Below, piece after piece: positions 51,972-61,134 of a stretch of DNA of 64,000 bases (its first letter is position 1; every line of letters starts with the position of its first letter). The notes under the pieces were generated by a model that saw only the letters and a program-made list of their open reading frames with translations, did no database searches and was not told the origin of the DNA. The translations under genes and the position numbers were made by a program. Origin of the DNA: Trebonia sp963771985 (GTDB lineage: Bacteria > Actinomycetota > Actinomycetes > Streptosporangiales > Streptosporangiaceae); NCBI GenBank assembly GCA_963771985.1, contig CAVYVO010000018.1, positions 124,001 to 188,000 on the forward strand. The letters run 5' to 3'.

Positions 51972-52445
51972 GTGACTGACCTTCCCGAGCGCGCGGCCCG
52001 GTACTTCGAGGACTACGTCCCAGGGCTTACGGTTGACTGCGGCAGCTTCTCGATCAGCGAGGCGGAGATCATCGCCTTCGCCAAGGAGTACGACCCGCAG
52101 CCGTTCCACATCGATCCGGTCGGGGCGGCCGAGGGGCCGTTCGGCGGGCTGATCGCGAGCGGCTGGCAGACCACGAGCATGATGATGCGATTGCTGGTGG
52201 AGCACTTCGTCAGCGCGGATACCGGCCTCGGCGCGGCCGGAGTTGACGAGATCCGCTGGCCCCGGCCGGTGCGCCCGGGCGACACGCTGCGCGTGCGGGC
52301 CACGGTCCTGGAGGCCCGCCGGTCGAACAGCAAACCCGACCGGGGGATCATACGGTCACTGGCCGAAGTGACCAACCAGCATGGTGAGGCCGTCATGCGG
52401 CTCATCGCGATCAACTTCGTGCTGGCACGCGATCCGCGAGGATGA
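51972..52445 (+). CDS. MaoC family hydratase
   Basis: 157 residues, hot-dog fold. RYFEDYVPGLTVDCGSFSIS, then FAKEYDPQPFHIDPVGA with the Asp-His catalytic pair and PFGGLIASGWQTTSM. It hydrates enoyl-CoA thioesters or a related acyl compound. GTG 51972 lies 7 nt after GATACT; a TTG at 51912 would add 20 residues. Confidence 0.88.
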   Translation: MTDLPERAARYFEDYVPGLTVDCGSFSISEAEIIAFAKEYDPQPFHIDPVGAAEGPFGGLIASGWQTTSMMMRLLVEHFVSADTGLGAAGVDEIRWPRPVRPGDTLRVRATVLEARRSNSKPDRGIIRSLAEVTNQHGEAVMRLIAINFVLARDPRG

Positions 52446-52501
52446 ATAGGGGCCGGTTCCAGGGCTTACGCCTCTATCGTCGCGCCACCCTGCGCTCGAT
52501 A

Positions 52502-52514
52502 CCTCTAGTAGAGG
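52502..52514. promoter_or_regulatory. 13-bp palindrome before the first L,D-transpeptidase
   Basis: CCTCTAGTAGAGG (6-1-6 perfect) lies 13 bp before ATG 52528. It could be an operator or a small mRNA hairpin near the ribosome-binding region. Confidence 0.3.
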
Positions 52515-52527
52515 CAGGTGCAGGCGT

Positions 52528-53313
52528 ATGAACAGGTTCACGCATCGCATTGCCGTTGCCGCTGGCACCGCAGTGGCGGCGGCATGCCTACTGCTCGCGG
52601 GCGTGGTACCCGCGGCTTCTTCTACTGCGGCAGGGGCGGCCCCTAAAATGCCGGCCGCGGTCACCGTGCAGGCGGCCGGCGCGCGGACGGCATCTTATGT
52701 TCCGCCGAAGAGGACGTTGCGCTACGGCATGAGCGGAAGCGACGTCAAGGCGCTCCAGCAGCGACTGGCAGCGCTCAAGTACTATCCCGGCCCGGCGGAC
52801 GGCAGGTTCGGCCAGTACACGCTCGAGTCGGTCTGGGCGTTCCAGGAAGTCCAGGGGCTTAGCGTGGACGGGGCGGTCGGCCCGGTTACCGCGCGGGCCT
52901 TGGTGAGCCCGCGCGCCTACGAGGCGCGTGACCCGCACGGCGGTGCCCTGCGGGTTGAGGTCAACCTGACGACACGGGTCCTCATCGTTTACCAGCACAA
53001 CAAGATCGCGCTGATCAGCCACGTCTCAACCGGTGGCGGCTACTACTACTGCAGCAACGGCCGGTGTGCGTGGGCGATCACGCCGACCGGGCATTTCAAG
53101 ACCACGGTCTACATGCCAGGCTGGATCACGGTGCCGCTCGGGCAGATGTATAACTCGGTGTTCTTCATCGACACCGCCTACGCGATCCATGGCGACACAT
53201 ACGTACCGGTGAACCCGGTGTCACACGGTTGCGTGCGCCTCCCGATGGACATCGCGGACTTCTTCCACAGCATGGTGCAGACCCCTGGCACCCCGGTGTA
53301 CATCTACAAGTAG
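52528..53313 (+). CDS. L,D-transpeptidase with N-terminal peptidoglycan-binding domain (copy 1)
   Basis: 261 residues. Signal peptide (AVAAACLLLAGVVPAASS), PG_binding_1 domain (RYGMSGSDVKALQQRLAALK and DGRFGQYTLESVWAFQEVQG) and a YkuD domain with the AIHGDTYVPVNPVSHGCVRL catalytic His/Cys. It makes 3-3 cross-links in peptidoglycan. Paralogous to the gene at 58.8-59.6 kb. Confidence 0.93.
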   Translation: MNRFTHRIAVAAGTAVAAACLLLAGVVPAASSTAAGAAPKMPAAVTVQAAGARTASYVPPKRTLRYGMSGSDVKALQQRLAALKYYPGPADGRFGQYTLESVWAFQEVQGLSVDGAVGPVTARALVSPRAYEARDPHGGALRVEVNLTTRVLIVYQHNKIALISHVSTGGGYYYCSNGRCAWAITPTGHFKTTVYMPGWITVPLGQMYNSVFFIDTAYAIHGDTYVPVNPVSHGCVRLPMDIADFFHSMVQTPGTPVYIYK

Positions 53314-53323
53314 CCCGGCAGGG

Positions 53324-54070
53324 TCACTGGCCCGCGCCGACAGCGTCGCTTGCCTGGCTTGCCGTCGTGGCGGCATGCCCGGCCGCGGCGACGGCAAGCG
53401 CGCCGACGATCGGGTGGGGGTGGCTGCCGTCGCCCTGGAGTTCGGGCTGGAACAGGGTCCCGAGGAAGAACGGGTGGTCAGGGAGTTCCGCGATCCGGAC
53501 CTGCCCGCTGTCGTCGAACCCGCTGAACCGCAGGCCGCCGCGGGTCAGCACCTCCAGGTACGCGGGGTTCAGCCCGTAAGAGCAGTTGTAGCGCTCCGTC
53601 CGGCGCCCTGGCCCGGATATCTTCGCGGCCAGCGTGCCGGGGACGACCATCACCGGCTCTTCGTGCCCGGCGAGCGAGCATTCCAGGGGGATGATCAGCT
53701 GGTCCTCGGCCTCGGGCGTCACCTCCGCGTTCTGGACGGTGCGCAGCCCGCAGACGTTGCGGGCGTACTCCAGCATGGCGTGCTGGAAGCCGCCACACGT
53801 GCCGAGGAAGGGGATCCGCCGCTCGCGGGCGGTCCGCACGGCGGCGATGGCCCCGTCCGCGCTGGCGTACGGGCTGCCCGGAAGCAGCCAGATGGCGTCG
53901 AAGCCGGAGAGATCAGAGTCTTCGGCCTCCGGTGTGGCGATCCAGTAGCCGTCCAGCGCGATGCCCTCGCGCTGCAGCAGGGCCTCGATAAGCACCGGGA
54001 TGCGCGCGTGCGCCCTGACGTTCGCTGAACGGTCGCCGACGAGGGCGACGCGGGGAACATGGTTCGTCAT
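53324..54070 (-). CDS. CTP-synthase-like class I glutamine amidotransferase (C-terminal domain homologue)
   Basis: 248 residues. FLGTCGGFQHAMLEYARNVC has the nucleophile elbow with Cys, and LFQPELQG occupies the position where class I amidotransferases carry the catalytic HPE; here the His is Gln. The start MTNHVPRVALVGDRS differs from CTP synthase. The protein may bind rather than hydrolyse glutamine, or use another base. Divergent to a LysR gene. Confidence 0.78.
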   Translation of the reverse strand: MTNHVPRVALVGDRSANVRAHARIPVLIEALLQREGIALDGYWIATPEAEDSDLSGFDAIWLLPGSPYASADGAIAAVRTARERRIPFLGTCGGFQHAMLEYARNVCGLRTVQNAEVTPEAEDQLIIPLECSLAGHEEPVMVVPGTLAAKISGPGRRTERYNCSYGLNPAYLEVLTRGGLRFSGFDDSGQVRIAELPDHPFFLGTLFQPELQGDGSHPHPIVGALAVAAAGHAATTASQASDAVGAGQ

Positions 54071-54090
54071 GGGTCCCATCGTCGCGCGCG

Positions 54091-54106
54091 GGCGCTGTTA
54101 AGCGCC
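54091..54106. promoter_or_regulatory. Inverted repeat between amidotransferase and LysR genes
   Basis: GGCGCT (54091-54096) and AGCGCC (54101-54106) lie in the 76-bp divergent region, where a LysR protein normally binds. The match to a T-N11-A LysR site is not clear. Confidence 0.3.
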
Positions 54107-54146
54107 AACGATAGTCTTTTGTCCCCTCATAAGAGAAACTAATGCG

Positions 54147-55019
54147 GTGGACACGCACCTGCTCCGGACGTTCGTGACCGTCGCCAGGCTCGGCTCGTTC
54201 TCGGCGGCCGCGGCCGAGCTCCGCTACACCCAGGCCGCCGTGTCCCAGCAGATAGCGGCCCTCGAAGGCGACCTCAAGGTCCCGCTGCTGAACCGCCGCC
54301 CGGTCACCCCGACCGAGGCGGGCGCCCGGCTGCTCGAGCATGCCGAGCCGATCCTGCTGCGGCTCGCGGCCGCGCGGGCCGACGTCGCACGGCTGACCCT
54401 GGCCCCGCCGGCCTGCCTCGCGGCAGGCCTGACCCCGCTCGCCGGAAGCCTGCCCGCTGTCGCGCGGGCGCTCGCGGCACTGCGCCAGCAGCTGCCGCGA
54501 CTCGACGTCACCGTCCGGGTAGCTCCCCGTGAGGACGTGGCCACCGGCGTGGCCCGCGGCGAACTGGACATCGGCCTGATCGACGGCCTGGCGGCACCAG
54601 GCGACCCGCTCCCCGTACTCGCGCCGCTATCGGGCGTGCGAGTCTGCGAAGAGGAGGCCGCCGTCGTGCTCCCCGCGGATCACCCGCTGGCCGGCCGGGC
54701 GAGCGTCCGCCTGCCCGACCTCGTAGACGCGCGGTGGATCAACGCGCCCGAGGCGGCCCCGCCGCTTCCCGACGTCCGGCGCGTAGCCGCCGTCGACGGC
54801 TTCCGCGCCGCACTTACCTACGAAGGAACAGACATCCTGTCCCTCATCGCACTCGCGACAGCAGGCCACGGCCTCACCCTGCTTCCGGCGCGGCTGGCCG
54901 CCGCCGGCAGGTTCCCGGCGGTGCGGATCACGGAACCCCGGATAGTCCACCGAGTAGAGCTAGTGCACGGCACCGTCCGCGCAGGCTCCCCGGCGGCTGC
55001 GCTGGCCGCCCTGCTGTAA
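54147..55019 (+). CDS. LysR-family transcriptional regulator
   Basis: 290 residues. N-terminal winged helix LRTFVTVARLGSFSAAAAEL, TQAAVSQQIAALEGDL, then a periplasmic-binding-like effector domain (GVARGELDIGLIDGLAAPGD). Divergent from the amidotransferase-like gene, which it probably controls. GTG 54147. Confidence 0.9.
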   Translation: MDTHLLRTFVTVARLGSFSAAAAELRYTQAAVSQQIAALEGDLKVPLLNRRPVTPTEAGARLLEHAEPILLRLAAARADVARLTLAPPACLAAGLTPLAGSLPAVARALAALRQQLPRLDVTVRVAPREDVATGVARGELDIGLIDGLAAPGDPLPVLAPLSGVRVCEEEAAVVLPADHPLAGRASVRLPDLVDARWINAPEAAPPLPDVRRVAAVDGFRAALTYEGTDILSLIALATAGHGLTLLPARLAAAGRFPAVRITEPRIVHRVELVHGTVRAGSPAAALAALL

Positions 55020-55025
55020 AGAAGC

Positions 55026-55096
55026 AGGGGGCGCAGGGGAGATTCCCGTCGGCGTTCCGAAGGACTGCCGGCGGGCAATCTTCCCCTAAGCCCCCA
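55026..55096. terminator. Large hairpin between convergent lysR and flotillin genes
   Basis: Nested arms pair GGGG/CCCC, AGGGGAGATT (55035-55044) with AATCTTCCCCT (55077-55087), and an inner CCCGTCGGC with GCCGGCGGG. It is a long bidirectional stem separating opposing transcripts. Confidence 0.65.
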
Positions 55097-55108
55097 GCCC
55101 CCACCACG

Positions 55109-56255
55109 TCAGGCGCCCGGCCCCTTACCGTTCCCGATAGCGCCGGCACCGTTCGCACTCGACCCGTCGGCGGGCGACGCGCCCACGCCCTTGCGCACCG
55201 ACTCCAGGATCGTCAGGCCCTGGCTGACCAGGCCAGCCGCGATCTCGCCGAGGCCGTCGGCGCCGTTGAGGATGCTGACGTTCGCACCCGCCAGTCCGGC
55301 GGCCGCCTCCTTGACGATCTGCGGCAGCTGAGCGATCAGCAACTGGTCCAGCGCCACCCGGTTGTTGGACGCGGCGGCCTCCGCCGCGATCCGGGTCCGT
55401 TCCGCGTCGGCTATGGCGAGGATCTTCACTTTCTCCGCTTCGGCCTCGGCGGGCCTGATGACCTCGGAAACGAGCTGCTGCTGGCGGAGCTGGGCCTGGT
55501 TCTGTGCCAGTTCCGCCTGGGCGGAGATGACCGCGCGCTGCGCTTCAGCTTGCGCCAGCGGGCCGGACTGTGCCGCCTCGGCCTGTGCCTTGTCGATCTC
55601 GGCCTTGTACTGGGCCTGCACGACCGCGGTCTGCCGGGCGAACTCGGCTTGCTTGCGGATCGAACGCCTGCTGCGCCTCGGCGGCCGCCTGGTCGGCGGC
55701 GGCCTGAGCGATCTTCGCCTGCCGCTGGATCGCCGCGTTGTTCGGCGCGGCCATCGCGGCGATGTACCCGGCGCCCATGTCGTCGATGGACTGGATCTGC
55801 AGCGAGTCCACGGTCAGCCCGATGGAGACCATCTCCGTCTTCGAGCCGTCAAGCACCTCCGTGGCCAGCTTCTGCCGCTCGGTGACGATCTCCTCGACGG
55901 TCATCGAGCCGATGATGGACCGCAGGTGCCCGGCGAAGATCCGCCCGGTCAGTACCGACATCTGGTCCTGGTCGGACAGGAACCGCTGCCCGGCGTTGAC
56001 GATGGACTCCGCGTCGTTGCCCACCTTGAACGCGATCACCGCGCGGACGTTCAGCGAGATGCCCTGGTGGGTCACGCAGGTCTCGGACACCTCGGCTTCC
56101 TGCATGGACAGCGTCAGGTAACGAACCTTGCGGAACATGGGCGTGACAAAGGCGCCATGACCGGTGACCACCCGGAAGGGCGCATCCTTCATGCCGCGGC
56201 GGCCGCCTGAGATGAGCATTGCCTCATCGGGGGCGGGAACTCGGTAGCCAAACAT
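55109..56255 (-). pseudogene. Flotillin-like SPFH protein, broken by one frameshift
   Basis: Residues 1 to about 195 (FGYRVPAPDEAMLISGGRRG, SIIGSMTVEEIVTERQKLAT) form the SPFH domain, and then a change of frame near 55661-55672 is needed to reach the flotillin helix (VQAQYKAEIDKAQAEAAQSG, EKVKILAIADAERTRIA). AGGAGAG precedes ATG 56255. Flotillins organise membrane domains. It is inactive unless the shift is a sequencing error or programmed. Follows the NfeD-like gene by 4 bp. Confidence 0.75.
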
Positions 56256-56259
56256 GGTT

Positions 56260-56529
56260 TCACTCTCCTGAGCGAGGAACTTCGGTAGAACCGGGGACTG
56301 CGGGGGCCTCACCGAGCGGGTCGGCCCATTCCATGACGTCGACCGTCCGCGGGCCGCGATGGTCGATGACGAGGACTGTGGCGCCTTTCGGGAGCGGGTT
56401 ATCCGACCATGCCAGGAAGCATTCGGAGCCGCCGCGGACCTTGATCCGCACCTCCCCGGGGCCAGCGGAGCCGCGAGTGGCAACGATGAGCACTCCGACC
56501 GTGCCGATCGCGGATTCGTCGCGGGCCAT
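56260..56529 (-). CDS. Small NfeD-like OB-fold protein
   Basis: 89 residues: GTVGVLIVATRGSAGPGEVR, LPKGATVLVIDHRGPRTVDV. The small OB fold is like the C-terminal domain of NfeD proteins, which pair with flotillin/SPFH proteins in operons. It is directly upstream of the flotillin gene, on the same strand, which supports the pairing. Confidence 0.72.
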   Translation of the reverse strand: MARDESAIGTVGVLIVATRGSAGPGEVRIKVRGGSECFLAWSDNPLPKGATVLVIDHRGPRTVDVMEWADPLGEAPAVPGSTEVPRSGE

Positions 56530-56616
56530 TTAGAGTGCCACCCCCTCGTACGGGAATGCCAGAAATACAGCCTAGTCTCGCCTGGGACAAAATCCACCGT
56601 TCGTTAGGCTAAGAAA

Positions 56617-58098
56617 ATGACGTTTCCCCGCACCCAGCGGCCAGCTTCAGGCGACGGTGCCGAAGCCCAGGTCAGCCGGTCGCCGCGGATCGGTCTCGCC
56701 ATGATCGTGATCATGTCGGGCGTCCTCATGACCGCCATCGACACGACCATCGTGGTGCTCGCCCTGCCCGAGATCCAGCGCAGCCTGCATGTCGCGCTGT
56801 CCGCGGTGGTCTGGGTCATCATCAGTTTTCTGCTCGTCATCACGCTGCTCGCCACTCAGGTGGGGCGGCTCGGCGACATGTACGGCCGGGTGCGGATGTA
56901 CGAGGCGGGCTTCGCGGTGTTCGTGCTGGGATCGCTGCTGTGCGCGCTGGCGTGGAACGAAGCGTCGATCATCGTGTTCCGCGTCGTGCAGGGGGTCGGC
57001 GGGGCGCTGATCATGGCCAACAGCGGCGCGGTCATCGCCGACCTGTACCCGCGCGAGCGGCGCGGCCGCGCCTACGGGCTCACCGCGCTCGGCTGGACGG
57101 TGGGGGCGGTCGTCGGCATCGTGCTCGGCGGCCTGATCGTCACCTACATCTCGTGGCGGTGGATCTTCGGGATCAACGTGCCGCCCGGTGTGATCGCCAT
57201 CGTCTGCGCGCTGCGAGTGCTGCGCGACTCCGGCGAGCGCGTCCGCCGGCGGCTGGACCTGCCCGGCATGATCACGCTCGGGCTCGGCCTGTTCGGCGTG
57301 CTGTGGGCGATGACCAAGCTCGCGAACGCGCCGCTGGACGCGTCGATGGTCGGCTACCTGGTCGGCGGCGTCGTGCTGATCGTCGCGTTCGTGGTGATCG
57401 AGGCGCGCGTCGCCGAGCCGATGCTGCCGCTGTCCCTCTTCAAGGTGCCGACGATGACCGCGTCGCTGCTGGCCTCGCTGTTCCAGGGCCTCGCCAGCTA
57501 CGCGGTCCTGTTCCTGGTGCTGATGTACCTGCAGGGCCCGCGCGGGCTGTCGCCGATTCATGCCTCCCTGCTGCTGGTCCCCGGCTTCGTGGCCGGCGCC
57601 GCCGCCGGACCGCCAGCAGGCCGGCTGGCAGACCGCCTCGGCCCGGTGCTGCCCGCCACCGTCGGCCTGGCGCTGCAGGTCGTGGCGCTGGTCTGCTACG
57701 CGCAGCTGACGCTGACCACGCCGCTGTGGCTGATCGTCGTGATCAGCCTGATCAACGGCATCGGGACCAGTTTCTTCTTCCCGGCGAACAGTTCCGCGGT
57801 AATGAAGGCGGCGCCGCCTGACATGTTCGGCATCGCGTCGGGGATCCTCCGCACGTTCGCGAACATCGGGATGGTGTTCTCGTTCGCGGTGGCGATCCTC
57901 GTCGCGTCCCGGTCCATCTCCCGCGGGCTCGCGTTCGCGATCTTCGTTGGCACCGCGTCACTGCACGGCTCGCTGGCGGCGGCCTTCACGTCCGGCCTGC
58001 ACGCCGCCTTCTACGCGTCGGTGATCTTCATGGTGATCGCCGCCGTCCTGTCCGGCTTGCGAGCCGGCCGTATCCGCCGCCGCCCCGGCAGACCGTAG
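56617..58098 (+). CDS. MFS drug/proton antiporter, DHA2 (14-TM) family
   Basis: 493 residues, about fourteen transmembrane segments. TAIDTTIVVLALPEIQRSL (motif D1-like), GRLGDMYGRVRMYEAGFAVF (motif A), GWTVGAVVGIVLGGLIV (motif C). It exports hydrophobic compounds by proton antiport. No regulator is adjacent. Confidence 0.9.
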   Translation: MTFPRTQRPASGDGAEAQVSRSPRIGLAMIVIMSGVLMTAIDTTIVVLALPEIQRSLHVALSAVVWVIISFLLVITLLATQVGRLGDMYGRVRMYEAGFAVFVLGSLLCALAWNEASIIVFRVVQGVGGALIMANSGAVIADLYPRERRGRAYGLTALGWTVGAVVGIVLGGLIVTYISWRWIFGINVPPGVIAIVCALRVLRDSGERVRRRLDLPGMITLGLGLFGVLWAMTKLANAPLDASMVGYLVGGVVLIVAFVVIEARVAEPMLPLSLFKVPTMTASLLASLFQGLASYAVLFLVLMYLQGPRGLSPIHASLLLVPGFVAGAAAGPPAGRLADRLGPVLPATVGLALQVVALVCYAQLTLTTPLWLIVVISLINGIGTSFFFPANSSAVMKAAPPDMFGIASGILRTFANIGMVFSFAVAILVASRSISRGLAFAIFVGTASLHGSLAAAFTSGLHAAFYASVIFMVIAAVLSGLRAGRIRRRPGRP

Positions 58099-58107
58099 CC
58101 GAATGAG

Positions 58108-58644
58108 TTAGAGCCAGCCCGCCCGGATGCTGTCGGAGTCGGCGGGGGGTGCGACGCCGAGCTCACCGGCGCGGACCTTGTCCAGCATCATGCCGGTGAC
58201 GCCAGCGATCGCCGGAGCTATGTCCCGCAGGCTCCGCGCGTCGCCCGGATCGGCGGTTTCCGGCGGGGCGCCGGCCCGCTCGAGCACCGCGGGCAGGTCG
58301 GCCAGCTGGCCGGCCAGCCAGCCAAGCGGGTCGGCCGACAGTTCCTTCAGGAACACGCGCGGGCCGGGATTCCAGCCGGTGAACTTCGGGTGGTGGTGCG
58401 TGCGGTTGAAGCTGCCGGGCTTGCCGTCCACCGACTCCAGCAGGTCGACCCGCCAGATCGGCCTGCCCACCTCGATCGGCGTGGCGGAATAGATCGTCCC
58501 CTTGAGCTCGCCGCGGTCGAAGACCCGCAGTTCGAGCCGGACCCCGTGCTCGGCGCCCTCCTGGCCCGGGCGCGGATTCGGATCCAGGAAGTACAGGTCA
58601 CCGACGACGACACCGACTCGCTCGAACACGAAGGCCTGCAGCAT
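58108..58644 (-). CDS. Conserved-looking hypothetical protein
   Basis: 178 residues, soluble. It starts MLQAFVFERVGVVVGDLYFL and has RLELRVFDRGELKGTIYSAT, SFNRTHHHPKFTGWNPGPRV. A mixed alpha/beta protein of unknown function; the HHH cluster may bind metal. GGTGG precedes ATG 58644. Confidence 0.75.
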   Translation of the reverse strand: MLQAFVFERVGVVVGDLYFLDPNPRPGQEGAEHGVRLELRVFDRGELKGTIYSATPIEVGRPIWRVDLLESVDGKPGSFNRTHHHPKFTGWNPGPRVFLKELSADPLGWLAGQLADLPAVLERAGAPPETADPGDARSLRDIAPAIAGVTGMMLDKVRAGELGVAPPADSDSIRAGWL

Positions 58645-58741
58645 GAAACCACCTATCGACCGGAACCGCACGCGTTTACCGCGCGATTGTGCGCTTTTCC
58701 ACTATTGCTCTGTGCGCCGTGGCAGTCCAGCCCTCGTGGCC

Positions 58742-58777
58742 GACGGCCCGGCGGTCCGCATGGGCCGCCGGGCCGTC
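58742..58777. terminator. Hairpin after the second L,D-transpeptidase
   Basis: GACGGCCCGGCGG (58742-58754) pairs perfectly with CCGCCGGGCCGTC (58765-58777), 13 bp downstream of the transpeptidase stop on the minus strand. No long T-tract. Confidence 0.7.
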
Positions 58778-58790
58778 AGTGCCACGGTCA

Positions 58791-59624
58791 TTACCACTGG
58801 TTATAGATCCAGACCTGGGTGCCCTTCCCAGGGGTCTCGCTGATCGTCAGCTGCTTGTAGAACCACGTGGCGATGTCGTACGGGATGCGGACACAGCCAT
58901 GCGAGACAGGCTGGACCGGCACCTCGGCGTTGTATTCGCCGTGGATCGCGTACCCGGAGTAGTTGAAGAACGTTGGGTTGTACATCGCCCCGAGCGGGCC
59001 CTGGTCCCAGCCTGGGACGAAGTAGAGCGCGTGGAACTCGCCGGTCGGCGTCTCGGCGTAGGCGCAGCCATCAGCGCCACAGTCGTAGTAGTAGTGGCCG
59101 CCAGTGGACACATGGCTGACGAGCGAAATCTTGCGGTTCTTGAAGAAGACCAGCACGCCCATCCCCAGGTTGACTTCGACCCTGGTGCCGGCCGCGTGCG
59201 GGTAACGAGCCCGGTACGTGCGGGGGCGCACGAGGGCCTTCTTCGTGGCCGAGCCGATCACACCGTTCACCGGAAGACGGTTGACTTCCTGGAACGCCCA
59301 GACCGCTTCCAGGGTGTCGCTGCCGAACTGGCCATCGATCGGCCCCGGGTAGTACTTGAGCTGCGCCAGCCTGCGCTGGAGCGCCTTGACGTCCGCGCCC
59401 CTCATGCCTTCCACGAGGGTGCGCTTCGGCGGGGTGTAGCCGGCCGGGGCGGCCTGCGCCGCTGCCTGGGCAGCCGCATTCCTGGCCGTCGACGCCGCCA
59501 CCGCCGCGGGCTTGGTGACCGCCGCCGACGCGGCTACCGACGCGCACCCGGCCGCCGCGATCGCGGCTATCGCCACCGCCGTGACGCCAAACCTCGCCAA
59601 TCTGCCGAATGTCCGCGTTCCCAT
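58791..59624 (-). CDS. L,D-transpeptidase with peptidoglycan-binding domain (copy 2, lipoprotein)
   Basis: 277 residues. Signal peptide VTAVAIAAIAAAGC with a lipobox Cys, PG_binding_1 (EGMRGADVKALQRRLAQLKY) and YkuD with AIHGEYNAEVPVQPVSHGCV. It is a paralogue of the 52.5 kb gene. ATG 59624 has AAGGA upstream; an in-frame ATG at 59642 has none. Confidence 0.92.
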   Translation of the reverse strand: MGTRTFGRLARFGVTAVAIAAIAAAGCASVAASAAVTKPAAVAASTARNAAAQAAAQAAPAGYTPPKRTLVEGMRGADVKALQRRLAQLKYYPGPIDGQFGSDTLEAVWAFQEVNRLPVNGVIGSATKKALVRPRTYRARYPHAAGTRVEVNLGMGVLVFFKNRKISLVSHVSTGGHYYYDCGADGCAYAETPTGEFHALYFVPGWDQGPLGAMYNPTFFNYSGYAIHGEYNAEVPVQPVSHGCVRIPYDIATWFYKQLTISETPGKGTQVWIYNQW

Positions 59625-59878
59625 CACATCCACGTCCTTCATAAGTGAGTTGTTCCGCTCTGGAGACGTTTCAACTCATGTCGAAGTTGCGGTCAAATCG
59701 GTAACAAAACGGGCAGCGCCTGTCCGCAAGGCGCCCTGCTCCTGCCGGGGTACGGACGGTGCGGCGTCCGCCCTGGTCAGCGCCGGGTAGCCACGGCACT
59801 GACGGGACAACTGGTTTAATGTTCCTCGATCCCGGTCACCCCTATAACGCGAAATATCCGTCTATGGGGGTGCATCGC

Positions 59879-60367
59879 GTGACCGCGGCTGACGAACTGC
59901 TCGCCAACAACCTGCGATACGCCGCCGCCTTCCACGGGGCACTGCCGGACAAGCCCACGGCGGGCCTGGCCGTGGTCGCCTGCATGGACGCCCGTCTCAA
60001 CGTCTACGGTGCCCTCGGGCTCACCGAAGGCGAGGCGCACGTCATCCGCAACGCGGGCGGCGTCGTCACCGACGACGCGATCCGCTCGCTGGCGATCAGC
60101 CAGCGGCTGCTCGGGACCACCGAGATCGTGCTGATCCACCACACGCGGTGCGGCATGCTGACGTTCACCGACGACCAGTTCCGGGCCGCGATCGAGGCGG
60201 ACACCGGCATCCGGCCGCCGTGGGCCGCCGAGGCGTTCGGCGACCTGGACGGAGATGTCCGCCAGTCGATCGCGCGGATCAAGGCCAGCCCGTTCGTCCC
60301 GCACTCGGAGCAGGTCCGGGGCCTCGTATTCGACGTCGACACAGGCCTGCTCCGCGAGGTCCGCTAA
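59879..60367 (+). CDS. Beta-carbonic anhydrase (Rv1284-like)
   Basis: 162 residues. The Zn ligands are the Cys in VVACMDARLN (with the Asp-Arg dyad), and the His and Cys in LIHHTRCGM. It interconverts CO2 and bicarbonate. GTG 59879 (VTAADELLANNLRYAAAF) aligns with the start of the mycobacterial homologue; ATG 59864 is an alternative. Confidence 0.92.
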   Translation: MTAADELLANNLRYAAAFHGALPDKPTAGLAVVACMDARLNVYGALGLTEGEAHVIRNAGGVVTDDAIRSLAISQRLLGTTEIVLIHHTRCGMLTFTDDQFRAAIEADTGIRPPWAAEAFGDLDGDVRQSIARIKASPFVPHSEQVRGLVFDVDTGLLREVR

Positions 60368-60516
60368 CCGCCTCCCGGAGCCGAGTCTCCCGCGGCTCTT
60401 ACGCCCAAGGCGTGACACTGCTAGCCGATTCCTCACGCACGGCACCGTACCTCGCCGCACCGCACCGGGGACAAATGGTGCGAACCGGGCAGGAGCTGTC
60501 GACCTGCCATCAGCGT

Positions 60517-60552
60517 GGATCGAAAAGCACACCAGAGGGTGACTTTCGATCC
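60517..60552. other. Hairpin, possible small RNA or processed 3' end
   Basis: A 9-bp outer stem and a 4-bp inner stem (CACC/GGTG with AGAG loop). Located 150 bp after the carbonic anhydrase stop. No clear promoter or T-tract, so its role is open. Confidence 0.35.
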
Positions 60553-60708
60553 AGCATGATGCGCGAGCCCGCCCGGACAGCTGCTCAGGCGCGCCTGCCC
60601 GCGGGGCATGGCGGCGGAGAGCGGGGACGTCCTGCAACGGGAGATAAGCGAGTGGAGCGGGCAGCTTCGCGCCGCAGACTCAGGTGGTTCCGGATCGTTG
60701 CCTAGTGT

Positions 60709-60728
60709 GGTCGATCGTGCAATCGGCC
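60709..60728. repeat. Single degenerate unit of the palindromic repeat (copy C)
   Basis: GGTCGATCGTGCAATCGGCC differs at a few positions from the consensus, but the outer AGTG/CACT arms keep a hairpin. It is 190 bp upstream of a small membrane gene. Confidence 0.6.
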
Positions 60729-60897
60729 CACTCTGGTCACGCGATTATGCGCGCGCGTATGCAGAGTGGATCCATAGGGTCGCCGCGCATTCATGAGCCC
60801 GGCATAGGCGTATTTCAAGGAAAGCAGACATCCGGCAGGAAGACTGTAGAGAGTAAACGAGAGGCCTGTGACCAGAAGGCAGGCCGGAGGAGCTACC

Positions 60898-61134
60898 ATG
60901 ATTGCCGAATTCCTGTGGATCAACATCCCGCTGATGGCGCTCGCCTTCGCGTTGTGGGTCGGCATTCCGCTGTGGATGATCCTGCGACGCCCGGACCGGG
61001 ACCCGCGCGAAACCCGTACTGTGCCGGCTTACCTGCGGCAGCGCGGCGTAGTGGCCGCGGCCTTCCCGGCGCAGCGGCAGGCGCCCGCGGCGGCATATGC
61101 CGAACGGCGCGAACTGGTTTCCAGCGCCCGCTAA
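60898..61134 (+). CDS. Small single-pass membrane protein
   Basis: 78 residues. One hydrophobic helix (LWINIPLMALAFALWVGIPL) and then a basic tail (RRPDRDPRETRTVPAYLRQR). GGAGGAG precedes ATG 60898, so it is translated. The function is unknown. A strong terminator follows. Confidence 0.75.
   Translation: MIAEFLWINIPLMALAFALWVGIPLWMILRRPDRDPRETRTVPAYLRQRGVVAAAFPAQRQAPAAAYAERRELVSSAR

Larger units (their letters stand above)
60368..60897. other. 530-bp gap between carbonic anhydrase and a small membrane gene
   Basis: No convincing gene. It holds a stable hairpin (GGATCGAAA at 60517-60525 with TTTCGATCC at 60544-60552, and inner CACC/GGTG), and one unit of the palindromic repeat at 60709-60728. 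The rest shows no feature I can name. Confidence 0.55.
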
